Positions 53,513 through 60,141 of a stretch of 64,000 nucleotides of DNA are shown in pieces. Position numbers and translations under genes: made by a program. The notes below the pieces were generated by a model. It saw only the letters and a list, made by a program, of their open reading frames with translations. It made no database searches and had not been told where the DNA came from. The stretch covers positions 38,579 through 102,578 of the forward strand of contig NZ_MAUE01000015.1 in NCBI RefSeq assembly GCF_001702265.1. Direction: 5' to 3'. The DNA is from Pseudomonas aylmerensis. Lineage in GTDB: Bacteria > Pseudomonadota > Gammaproteobacteria > Pseudomonadales > Pseudomonadaceae. Each line of letters begins with the position of its first letter. Within the stretch, counting starts at the first letter, position 1.

Positions 53513-54808
53513 TTAAACCTCGCCCTTAACAAATTGTGGTTCTGGCTCGCAGGCCCCGCCGTTCAAGGCGTCGACGAGGTTTTGCGAATCTTCATATCTA
53601 ACGCCTGTCTGCTCATGGATCGCCTTGAAGCCACGCGCATCTAACCAGTTGTGCCACTTCACCAAGGCCAGACGACGCTGCTCTTTGGCCTGGGTGTTGA
53701 TGTAGGTCGAGGCGATCTTGCCCAGCGAGTGGTTGAGCAGCATCTCGCCAATGTGACCGTCGACGCCGAGATCAGTCCACGCGGTTCGGGCCACCTTTCG
53801 TAGGTCGTGACTGGTCCAGGCGCCCTGCCCTAACCGGGTGAATACGGCGCTCGCCTGGTTGTCGCTCAGCGGCTTGCCACGGCGTGACGGGAACAGGAAA
53901 GCGCCTCTGTAGCCCTGGGCAGTCTGGCGGTCACGGTAACGACGCAGCAGCGCGGTAACCTGGTCGGTCAACGGCACGCGCAGCTCGGTCTTGGTCTTGG
54001 TGTGTTCGGCCGGCAGGAACCACTCGCGCTCTGGCAGCGCAATATCAGCCCACCGGGCCTGACGGGTTTCGCCAATGCGGGTGCCGTGGCACAGCATCAT
54101 CAAGGCCAGCACGGCGTCACCTGGTGCGCTGTCGAAACGGTCGGCCAACAACGTCACCAGATCGGCCAGTTGAACATCGCGCAGGCGCGCGGGCTTGGGC
54201 TGAATGCGCGCCGTGGTGAACTGACTGAATTTGAGTTCGGCCACCGGATTGACGGGGATCAGATCGAGCTTGCGCGCCTGGCGGAAGGCCATGGCGACAA
54301 GGCGGAACAGCTGCTGCACATACGACAGCGACAGTTCGGCCTGGGCCGGCCACATCAGCAGCTTGTCCAGGGTCTGCGCGTTGACGTCGTTGAGCAGCAG
54401 GTCATTCAGCCGCGGTTTGAGCTGACAGCTGATCGCAGACTTGATGGCAGCACGGCGCTTCTCGGACAGTGCCCGCGACTTGGCCATGCGCTCAGCGAAC
54501 CAGTCGAGCAGCTCGCCGACGGTCAGCCAACCCGACACGCTTGCCGCACCGTCAGCCGCCACGCGAAGGCGCACTGCAGGCAACGCGGCGATCACCTGCT
54601 TGGTGTTCAGGTCTGGATAGGCTCCGATGCGATGCCACTGCCGCTTCTGCAGCAGGTACCAGGAGCCGCGCGCACGGTTCTTGGCAAAGCGAAAATGCAG
54701 CGCTGGGTGACTGGCGTCCCGTAGGTCGCGCACATGCTCAAGCTTGGCGTTGCGCGCGATCTCGGCATCCGACAGCTTGACCGTCAGGGTTTTGATTTGA
54801 GTGTTCAA
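53513..54808 (-). CDS. Tyrosine recombinase in the replication module
   Basis: A 431-residue tyrosine recombinase with intact catalytic residues: Arg244 (HGTRIGETR), His334-Arg337 (TSHDLRK), His360 (LLNHSLGK) and Tyr369 (STYIN). The N-terminal part is an arm-binding and SAM-like domain typical of P4-type integrases. It stands between replication and late control genes, about 24 kb from attL, instead of beside an att site. It may be the prophage integrase moved inward or a resolvase; an att-proximal integrase may lie beyond the window. Confidence 0.88.
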   Translation of the reverse strand: MNTQIKTLTVKLSDAEIARNAKLEHVRDLRDASHPALHFRFAKNRARGSWYLLQKRQWHRIGAYPDLNTKQVIAALPAVRLRVAADGAASVSGWLTVGELLDWFAERMAKSRALSEKRRAAIKSAISCQLKPRLNDLLLNDVNAQTLDKLLMWPAQAELSLSYVQQLFRLVAMAFRQARKLDLIPVNPVAELKFSQFTTARIQPKPARLRDVQLADLVTLLADRFDSAPGDAVLALMMLCHGTRIGETRQARWADIALPEREWFLPAEHTKTKTELRVPLTDQVTALLRRYRDRQTAQGYRGAFLFPSRRGKPLSDNQASAVFTRLGQGAWTSHDLRKVARTAWTDLGVDGHIGEMLLNHSLGKIASTYINTQAKEQRRLALVKWHNWLDARGFKAIHEQTGVRYEDSQNLVDALNGGACEPEPQFVKGEV

Positions 54809-55014
54809 TGGGTGCCCTCCTGGGCGGAAAGGCGGTCAATGACCTGGTACGTCTGCGGCCACATCCAGGCCCCATAGCGACGGGCCATAGCCTCATCCGC
54901 GAACAGGGCCAAGGCATGGTCAGGCAAATCGCCCAAGTCCAGTTTGAAAGAGCAGCAAAATACGGCCCAACGGTAGGTATCGACCTTGGGAACAGCGAGG
55001 CGGCGGTCAGCCAT
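54805..55014 (-). CDS. Small phage protein, 69 residues
   Basis: The protein starts MADRRLAVPKVDTYRWAVFCCSF and has a helical C-terminus (HALALFADEAMARRYGAWMWPQTYQVIDRL). The ATG at 55012-55014 lies inside the end of gene P, and the stop overlaps the recombinase start by 4 nt, so it is translationally coupled on both sides. Function unknown. Confidence 0.65.
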   Translation of the reverse strand: MADRRLAVPKVDTYRWAVFCCSFKLDLGDLPDHALALFADEAMARRYGAWMWPQTYQVIDRLSAQEGTH

Positions 55015-55672
55015 GATGGGTAGCCCCCGATCGCATGGCACGCAACTCGGCTAGCGCTCTGTTTCCGATCTCTGGTGTACGGCAGCCATCAACTCGGGCG
55101 GGCAATGCCAGCGGCATTTTTTGGAGAGGCAATCCATCGATCAAACGGCGCACGGTGATCACGTAGTTACGTTCGAACAGCTTGCGCGCCAGCGAGGTTT
55201 CAAGGCGGTTCAAACTCTCAAAACCCGACTCCTTGGCTGTGTGCCAAATCGCATCGTGAGACCAGTTGGCTTGGCCGGCCATCGACGGATGGACATTACG
55301 GCACGCTTCGCGGAAAGCCGTTTCGAGCGGTGGCAGCCCAAGCATTTCTGGCGTGGGCTGGCACAGTTTTATGAACTTTCCGACGCTCGGCGCGAAGTCA
55401 GAGCCGAGCTTCCGGCACTGCTCGATGCCGAAGCGAATCTGCTCGACCTTCGTGATTTTCTCGGCCATGAACGCCTTGGTCCATGTGGCTTTCGCGGCTT
55501 TGACGGCCTCTTGATCAGGCCACGCCTGCCTCCATGCCGGGAAGATCGCCATCAACTCGCGGAACAGCGCGTTGATAACCTGGACAGTACCCGCATCCGC
55601 CTTCACTGGCGTGACATCAGCCGATGCCACGTTGGGCAAAATTTGCAGCACACTCGAAACAGACTTCATCAC
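55007..55672 (-). CDS. Replication protein P (helicase loader)
   Basis: A 221-residue protein of the lambda P family: QVINALFRELMAIFPAWRQAWPDQEAVKAAKATWTKAFMAEKITKVEQIRFGIEQCRKLGSDFAPSVGKFIKLC. It recruits the host DnaB helicase to the phage origin. It overlaps gene O by 4 nt (ATGA). The start may be either of two adjacent ATGs. Confidence 0.9.
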   Translation of the reverse strand: MMKSVSSVLQILPNVASADVTPVKADAGTVQVINALFRELMAIFPAWRQAWPDQEAVKAAKATWTKAFMAEKITKVEQIRFGIEQCRKLGSDFAPSVGKFIKLCQPTPEMLGLPPLETAFREACRNVHPSMAGQANWSHDAIWHTAKESGFESLNRLETSLARKLFERNYVITVRRLIDGLPLQKMPLALPARVDGCRTPEIGNRALAELRAMRSGATHHG

Positions 55673-56457
55673 AGACCTCCCAGGTCATCGCCCCAACTTG
55701 TGTCGTTGAAATCAGGCTCCTGCCCTCGGCCTGCTGCCTGGACTCGCTCACGCTTCACCCACTGAACCAGGCGGTAGCACCATCCGGATCCGGAATCGAG
55801 AGTGTTCGGCTTGGCGCAGTGGAAGCCCTTGAACTTGCGAACCGCTTCGTCAGGGATGCAGCCCGCTGGAAGTCCAGCAATGGCGATCTGGTCGGACAGA
55901 GCTTTTTCGTTTGGCACCCAGGTGGCAAACATGGCGAAGCGCTGGCGATCATCCTGCGGCTCGAGAGCGGCGCTGTTCTGTCCAGCGATCACAGCATCAA
56001 TCTCGCGCTGCTGCTGCTCTTCGGTTCCTTGATGGTTAGGTGATGGATTGGGTGCAGCTGCTGCACCCCGTTCTGTTCCAGCCTGCACCCCGTTCTGTTG
56101 TGGGTTGCACCCCGTTGCGTCATCTGCACCCCGCTTTGTACGGGGTGCAGTATTTGCACCCCGCAATATTTGAAGGTCATAAACGACTGGGCGGCGGTCA
56201 TGGCGATCGATATGAACCGCGGCGATCGCCTGGTTGCCTTTCTTGATCAGCCCGGACTGTTCCAGGTCGTCGAGTTTGTAACGGACGGTGCGTTCGGAAA
56301 GCCCTGTGTCCTGGGCCAAGGTAGAGGCGGACGGAAAGGCCCCTGTGCCGTTCGATCCGGCGTAGTTGGCAAGGCACAGCAGCACGTGACGCGCGCTCGA
56401 GTCTTTCAGGGTTTCAGTGGGCAGAGAGAGCGCCCAGGACATTGCTTGAACACTCAC
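55669..56457 (-). CDS. Replication initiator O, with internal origin
   Basis: A 262-residue protein from GTG 56457, which overlaps the antirepressor stop as GTGA. The N-terminal winged helix (SSARHVLLCLANYAGSNGTGAFPSASTLAQDTGLSERTVRYKLDDLEQSGLI) binds origin repeats; the middle (about 100-150) is coded by the repeats themselves; the C-terminal half should contact P. The layout is that of lambda O. ATG 56442 is a second possible start. Confidence 0.9.
   Translation of the reverse strand: MSVQAMSWALSLPTETLKDSSARHVLLCLANYAGSNGTGAFPSASTLAQDTGLSERTVRYKLDDLEQSGLIKKGNQAIAAVHIDRHDRRPVVYDLQILRGANTAPRTKRGADDATGCNPQQNGVQAGTERGAAAAPNPSPNHQGTEEQQQREIDAVIAGQNSAALEPQDDRQRFAMFATWVPNEKALSDQIAIAGLPAGCIPDEAVRKFKGFHCAKPNTLDSGSGWCYRLVQWVKRERVQAAGRGQEPDFNDTSWGDDLGGL
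56062..56163. repeat. Iterons of the phage replication origin
   Basis: Five direct copies of TGCACCCCG start at 56062, 56084, 56106, 56125 and 56155, with one inverted copy at 56141-56149 and a near copy at 56050. The first three are 22 bp apart, two helical turns. They lie inside gene O, as lambda's origin does, so they should be the O-binding sites. Confidence 0.82.
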
Positions 56458-57197
56458 AGCGAGGCTCCGATATTCTTTTCGGCCAGGTAGGCCAGGCCTT
56501 TCGGCGTAACAAGAGGTTGGAAGGCAGCACGGTCCCCACCGGTCTCCGGGTCGCTCTTCAGCGCGGTGACCTTGTGAACCAGATAGCCGGAAGTAATGCG
56601 CGGCTGGTAGGCGGTCCAGCGCTTGGAGCCGCCGCGGTGAAAGATCCACCGGTTTTTCTCCAGCCACTGGAAAAGCTTCGAGGGTCGAACCTGAAGTTGT
56701 TTGGCAGCATCACTGATACAGATCGCGCCGCCGGCGGCCGCCAAGCGTTTGATGGCGGAAACCTTCGGCTCTTGGTCCAGGATCACCAAGCGAAGGGTCT
56801 GGTTTTCCTTGGCCTGGTCAGCTGCCGCTTGCAGGGCTTCGGCATAGGTGGCTGGAATCTGGAACTGTTCCGCCCTCGCCTCCAAATCCTGCCACCGGTC
56901 TATGATCCGGGCGCGCAGTTCAACGCTGTAGCCGGAGACCACCACCAGGGTGTCGCGCTGGGAAAGCAGGAACTCCCGATAGACCTGACCGTTCTGCGGG
57001 TGGATATAGGGGGTGTCGTTTGAAGAAACGACACCCTTGGCAACCAAAGCCCGGACGGTTTTCAACACGTTGTCGTGCGTGCTTCCGGTCAGCTCGGCGA
57101 TTTCGCGTGACGACATCGTGTGTCGCGACACGTTTTGCTCATGCCGAAAAAGTGTCGCGACATGGTGGGTATTGCCTGGAGCGGTATTGGTGTTCAT
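56454..57197 (-). CDS. Rha/KilAC-domain phage antirepressor
   Basis: A 247-residue protein with an N-terminal Rha-like domain (about 25-105: MSSREIAELTGSTHDNVLKTVRALVAKG, YREFLLSQRDTLVVVSGYSVELRARIIDRWQDLE) and a C-terminal KilAC domain (AAAGGAICISDAAKQLQVRPSKLFQWLEKNRWIFHRGG). Such proteins inactivate phage repressors or control lysogeny. I chose the ATG at 57195-57197; the longer frame to 57482 overlaps a terminator. A rightward promoter and terminator overlap its leader. Confidence 0.88.
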   Translation of the reverse strand: MNTNTAPGNTHHVATLFRHEQNVSRHTMSSREIAELTGSTHDNVLKTVRALVAKGVVSSNDTPYIHPQNGQVYREFLLSQRDTLVVVSGYSVELRARIIDRWQDLEARAEQFQIPATYAEALQAAADQAKENQTLRLVILDQEPKVSAIKRLAAAGGAICISDAAKQLQVRPSKLFQWLEKNRWIFHRGGSKRWTAYQPRITSGYLVHKVTALKSDPETGGDRAAFQPLVTPKGLAYLAEKNIGASL

Positions 57198-57200
57198 AAT
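57172..57200 (+). promoter_or_regulatory. Promoter of the antisense RNA candidate
   Basis: TTGCCT (57172-57177) and CATAAT (57195-57200) with exactly 17 bp between them, on the plus strand. The -10 overlaps the antirepressor start codon. Start of transcription is expected near 57207. Confidence 0.6.
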
Positions 57201-57206
57201 GGCCCC

Positions 57207-57256
57207 ACTGTGTTTTACAAGTTGTTGAAAGAGCCGGGTTGCAGCCCGGCTTTTTT
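57207..57256 (+). ncRNA. Antisense RNA candidate over the antirepressor leader
   Basis: About 50 nt from the predicted start to a strong terminator: AGCCGGG/CCCGGCT (57232-57238 with 57245-57251) and T6. No protein gene ends at this rightward terminator, so it must serve a short RNA. The RNA would be complementary to the antirepressor ribosome site and leader. Position and logic resemble P22 sar RNA, which controls ant; no sequence match is claimed. Confidence 0.55.
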
Positions 57257-57340
57257 GTGCCTGCGATTCAGGCGTTATGGGTGTCCGGTGCATCCGTGGT
57301 AGCTTTCTGATTCCACTCGAAAAGGTCACGGAGACCGGAC

Positions 57341-57556
57341 ATGAAGCGTTTGAAGGAAGCCTATACTCGCTGGAAGGCGAAGCACTGGGATGACGAATGG
57401 CGCGTAGTGGATGAGCCGCTTCCTTGGGTGCAAGTTGATCGGCCTCCCATGCGGGCATTCTGGGAGAAGCACAAGAAGTCATTCTTCAAGGTGATCCCCT
57501 GGCTCGCTGGATTGATCGGTGGCGCTGCAATTCTTAAGGTTCTTGGTTTGACTTAA
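57341..57556 (+). CDS. Small single-span membrane protein
   Basis: A 71-residue protein with a basic/aromatic N-terminus (MKRLKEAYTRWKAKHWDDEWRVVDEPLPWVQ) and one C-terminal TM helix (VIPWLAGLIGGAAILKVLGL). GGAG lies 8 nt before the ATG. It runs against the surrounding leftward operon and overlaps the end of the gene at 57479 by 78 bp, so one of the two may not be expressed at the same time. Function unknown. Confidence 0.55.
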   Translation: MKRLKEAYTRWKAKHWDDEWRVVDEPLPWVQVDRPPMRAFWEKHKKSFFKVIPWLAGLIGGAAILKVLGLT

Positions 57557-57760
57557 GCGGCCGTCAAGAACAGCTGCTCGCGCCCGATCCAATAGCTTCA
57601 AGCGGTCTGCGTCGCTGGCAGAGGGATCAAAGCTGACGTGCGCCAGAGGAAAGGTTGCAGAGCCTTCTCGCTTTGAGACTCCAGCGACAAAGCCCGCCAC
57701 GAAGCAGAAGGAAGAAACACCAAAGGCCCCACAGGCGACCAACAAACCATCTGCAACCAT
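57479..57760 (-). CDS. Small membrane-anchored protein behind a LexA box
   Basis: A 93-residue protein from the ATG at 57758-57760 (preceded by GGAAGGGAATAGAG). It has an N-terminal TM segment (DGLLVACGAFGVSSFCFVAGFVAGV) and a polar tail (ATFPLAHVSFDPSASDADRLKLLDRARAAVLDG). It is between cro and the antirepressor in the same direction, and the LexA box at 57781 ends 20 bp upstream. A GTG at 57781 would start inside the box and is rejected. Function unknown. Confidence 0.65.
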   Translation of the reverse strand: MVADGLLVACGAFGVSSFCFVAGFVAGVSKREGSATFPLAHVSFDPSASDADRLKLLDRARAAVLDGRLSQTKNLKNCSATDQSSEPGDHLEE

Positions 57761-57780
57761 CTCTATTCCCTTCCTATGCA

Positions 57781-57796
57781 CTGTATGAATTAACAG
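57781..57796. promoter_or_regulatory. LexA (SOS) box between cro and the antirepressor unit
   Basis: CTGTATGAATTAACAG fits CTGT-N8-ACAG, with weaker inner symmetry than the other two boxes in the window. It lies 20 bp before the ATG of the small gene at 57760. Confidence 0.65.
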
Positions 57797-57828
57797 CTGA
57801 TCCAGAATCTCTATTCACCCTTCCCAGC

Positions 57829-58050
57829 TCAGCGGAAAATGGCGACATCAAGCGATGAAGCTACTGACCGCTGCGATGGGAACGGGCGTTGTTCTTGAGC
57901 AGACAAAGTGCCGTCCTCCTCGAGCGTTACGAAAACATCTCGACCAACGCGAATGGCTTTACTCAGGGCGCCCTGGGTGCATCCGAGCATCTGGGCCGCC
58001 TTTGTGTGCCCGTGCTCTTTTGCAAATTCAGTAAGTGGGATACGGCGCAT
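57829..58050 (-). CDS. cro: Cro repressor
   Basis: A 73-residue protein with the lambda Cro pattern: MRRIPLTEFAKEHGHTKAAQMLGCTQGALSKAIRVGRDVFVTLEEDG, that is helix-turn-helix followed by a beta strand, and RPFPSQR near the end as in lambda Cro (KPFPS). It is divergent from cI across the three-operator region and should block PRM. GAGGAC precedes the ATG by 7 nt. Confidence 0.88.
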   Translation of the reverse strand: MRRIPLTEFAKEHGHTKAAQMLGCTQGALSKAIRVGRDVFVTLEEDGTLSAQEQRPFPSQRSVASSLDVAIFR

Positions 58051-58081
58051 AGCGGCGTCCTCGACAAGTGTTCATCAGAAG

Positions 58082-58147
58082 TATGACCGCCGGTATTGTT
58101 AATAGTCAATACCGGCGATATTGGCTTACCCAATACCGCAGGTAATA
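58082..58147. promoter_or_regulatory. Right operator OR with PR and PRM
   Basis: Three 17-bp sites with half-site CAATACCG: 58082-58098 (TATGACCGCCGGTATTG), 58107-58123 (CAATACCGGCGATATTG) and 58131-58147 (CAATACCGCAGGTAATA), centres 25 and 24 bp apart. PR (minus strand) is TTGACT with CATACT at 18 bp, running into cro. PRM for cI is weak; the cI ATG lies 11 bp after the last site and has no clear ribosome site, so the cI mRNA may be leaderless. Confidence 0.85.
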
Positions 58148-58157
58148 ACATCAGCAG

Positions 58158-58946
58158 ATGAAGAAAGACTCCCGAAGGCTCCCGCTGTCCGATTGGCAGT
58201 TGCAAGACAGTGCTCGGCTGAAAGCGCTTTTCCACGCTAAACGTGGAGAGCTGAAGCTGACCCAAGAAAAGATTGCGGGCGAACTTGGCGACGGCGTTAC
58301 GCAGGGCGCTGTGAGCCATTTCATGAATGGTCGAACAGCTCTTAGCATCAATGCTGCGGTAGTTTTTGCCAGGGCGCTCCAGGTACCGGTGTCAGAAATC
58401 AGCCCAACTCTTGCAGCCCAGATAGAAAAGATGACCTCGGGGATTCCGGGGCGCCAGAGTGGCGACTCGGCAGTCGACAGCCGAATTCCGCCGCGAAACT
58501 TTGATCTCGCTGACGACAAGAACTACACCGGCGTGTTGCAGCTGACCGCTCGCGGATCGACCGGCAACGGAGAAGACAACTCGCATGTCGAGATCCGCGG
58601 CGTCATGGCTTTCAAGTCGGAGTGGCTGCGCGCAAATAATCTCAACCAGCGCCACCTGGATGTCATCTACGCCAACGGCCACAGCATGGAACCGACCATC
58701 AATGATGGTGACGTGCTGCTGATCGATGAGTCGAAAATCGAACCGAAAGACGGCCAGGTCTTCGCGCTGCAGAGCGAATCGAAAGGTACGATCGTGAAGC
58801 GCCTGGTGAAGTCCGACTTCGATGGTTGGATTATCCGCAGTGATAACCCTGACAAGGCACGCTACGGGGATGAGACCTTGCGCGACGGACAGATAAATGA
58901 GGTTCGCATAATTGGCAGGGTTGTTTGGCGCGGCGGAATGCTATAA
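58158..58946 (+). CDS. cI: CI-type phage repressor (S24 family)
   Basis: A 262-residue repressor with an N-terminal helix-turn-helix (LTQEKIAGELGDGVTQGAVSHFMNGRTALS, about 34-63) and a C-terminal S24 domain with Ser176 (GHSMEPTI) and Lys214 (GTIVKRL). It should hold the lysogenic state by binding OR and OL. The expected Ala-Gly cleavage pair in the linker is not evident: the equivalent region reads LTARGSTGNGE (129-139). Divergent from cro. Confidence 0.92.
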   Translation: MKKDSRRLPLSDWQLQDSARLKALFHAKRGELKLTQEKIAGELGDGVTQGAVSHFMNGRTALSINAAVVFARALQVPVSEISPTLAAQIEKMTSGIPGRQSGDSAVDSRIPPRNFDLADDKNYTGVLQLTARGSTGNGEDNSHVEIRGVMAFKSEWLRANNLNQRHLDVIYANGHSMEPTINDGDVLLIDESKIEPKDGQVFALQSESKGTIVKRLVKSDFDGWIIRSDNPDKARYGDETLRDGQINEVRIIGRVVWRGGML

Positions 58947-58989
58947 GCCGAGAAGAAATCGCTAAGTAATGGAATATTGAAGGAGCGGC

Positions 58990-59340
58990 ATGAAGAAGAA
59001 CTACTACGTCACCGGAAAAATTGACAACATAAAGCTTTCGGACGACGAGTCTTTGCCTCGCCTTCGGGTTTCTGACCTGATGGATTTTTTCGTTGCAGTA
59101 GGCCGTAGTGGTAAATGCCCGCACTGTCCTCATGATGGGGTTTGGGAAGTGAGCATGCATAAGGTGTCTGATGAGGCAGATCCTGAAAACCCGTTGCTAT
59201 CTCTCTACCTAAGCCCGACCTCTGCTGGAGATACCCATACTTCAGCTGGAGTAACATGTCCAAATTGTGGTCACTTCGCGCTAATTAACACCTATAAGAT
59301 TAGGCAGTTCCAGGAGCGTGAGGGCTCACATCATGGGTGA
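58990..59340 (+). CDS. Phage protein with two CxxC pairs
   Basis: A 116-residue protein with CPHC (about 43-46) and CPNCGH (about 94-97) pairs, probably a zinc ribbon, in the middle of strand-rich sequence. The gene is more AT-rich than its neighbours. It follows cI by 43 bp and overlaps the next gene by 8 nt, so it may be expressed in the lysogen from PRM. Such cI-linked genes are often exclusion or defence genes, but no family is recognised. Confidence 0.7.
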   Translation: MKKNYYVTGKIDNIKLSDDESLPRLRVSDLMDFFVAVGRSGKCPHCPHDGVWEVSMHKVSDEADPENPLLSLYLSPTSAGDTHTSAGVTCPNCGHFALINTYKIRQFQEREGSHHG

Positions 59341-59719
59341 TGTAATCCAGACCACCTGGAGCAAGAGACCTGGCGGCACAGGTGACAAAGGAGGAGGACC
59401 CGGTGATACTGGGGATGGTAATCCGCCTGGAGGCGATCAAATGGAAGCTCGCGTAGCAAAGCTCGAAAGCCATGTAGAGTACATGCGACGAGACATATCC
59501 GATCTTAGATCGGACGTGAAAGCTATGGCTGCTGATATCGTCTCTTTAAAGATCGCGTCGTCGAGTGCTGGAACCAAGCTTGACCACATTGATAAGAACA
59601 TGGTCACTAAAGGACAGTTGTCTCTGTACGCTCTTCTAACGCTACTACCGATCATCGGAGGCGGCTGGTGGATTGTTCAGCAGTATCTAGCGCCACTTTT
59701 GAAGGCGCTTCCGCACTGA
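59333..59719 (+). CDS. Phage membrane protein with Gly-rich head and coiled coil
   Basis: A 128-residue protein from MGDVIQTTWSKRPGG: Gly/Asp/Pro-rich head, a coiled coil (MEARVAKLESHVEYMRRDISDLRSDVKAMAADI), then one TM helix (LYALLTLLPIIGGGWWIVQQYL). The same order of parts is seen in the chromosomal protein at 22539. The start lies inside the end of the CxxC gene. Two terminators follow. It may be expressed with cI in the lysogen. Confidence 0.72.
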   Translation: MGDVIQTTWSKRPGGTGDKGGGPGDTGDGNPPGGDQMEARVAKLESHVEYMRRDISDLRSDVKAMAADIVSLKIASSSAGTKLDHIDKNMVTKGQLSLYALLTLLPIIGGGWWIVQQYLAPLLKALPH

Positions 59720-59739
59720 TTCGCAGCGACCAATAATTG

Positions 59740-59815
59740 AGCCCGGCCACCGCCGGGCTTCTTGTTTCTGCCCTAGCCGATCTGAATCCATAGCCCGCCA
59801 CTGAGCGGGCTTTTT
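59740..59815 (+). terminator. Two tandem terminators ending the cI transcript
   Basis: AGCCCGGC/GCCGGGCT (59740-59759) followed by TCTTG, then AGCCCGC/GCGGGCT (59792-59811) followed by T5. They separate the cI unit from the PL operon. Confidence 0.85.
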
Positions 59816-59833
59816 GTTGCCCATCAAAAAATA

Positions 59834-59876
59834 CATGACCGGCGGTATTGACCAATATAAATACCGGAGGTATTGT
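59834..59876 (+). promoter_or_regulatory. Left operator OL and promoter PL
   Basis: Two 17-bp sites like those of OR: CATGACCGGCGGTATTG (59834-59850) and AAATACCGGAGGTATTG (59859-59875), centres 25 bp apart. A promoter TTGACC (59848-59853), 17 bp, TATTGT (59871-59876) overlaps both and points rightward to the early operon. Confidence 0.82.
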
Positions 59877-60141
59877 TTGCCTCATTGCCGGATTACAGCC
59901 GGCCAGATGGAAGGCAGCGATGAACCGGCCTTAACGGTTCAGAGGGTTGGCAACTGACCCAGGTGTGCAGCGTAAAACACCAAGACGAGTTATCCAGCGG
60001 GAGAACAAGCCGAAAGGCCCGCGGCTGGAGAGACATTTGATTAAAGCCAGTGACTGACGCCAGTAGCGGGTCATGGTGAGAGATTTCACTGGCAGGCCTT
60101 CACAAGAGGGCCTGACGGGAAATCAACCAGGAGGGAAATCA

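Noticed and set aside
56050..56163. CRISPR-like array
   Set aside because: The repeats are 9 bp, include an inverted unit and lie inside gene O; they fit origin iterons. No CRISPR array or cas gene is seen in the window.
59652..59885. 77-residue minus-strand frame over OL
   Set aside because: Covers two terminators and both left operators; no family likeness.
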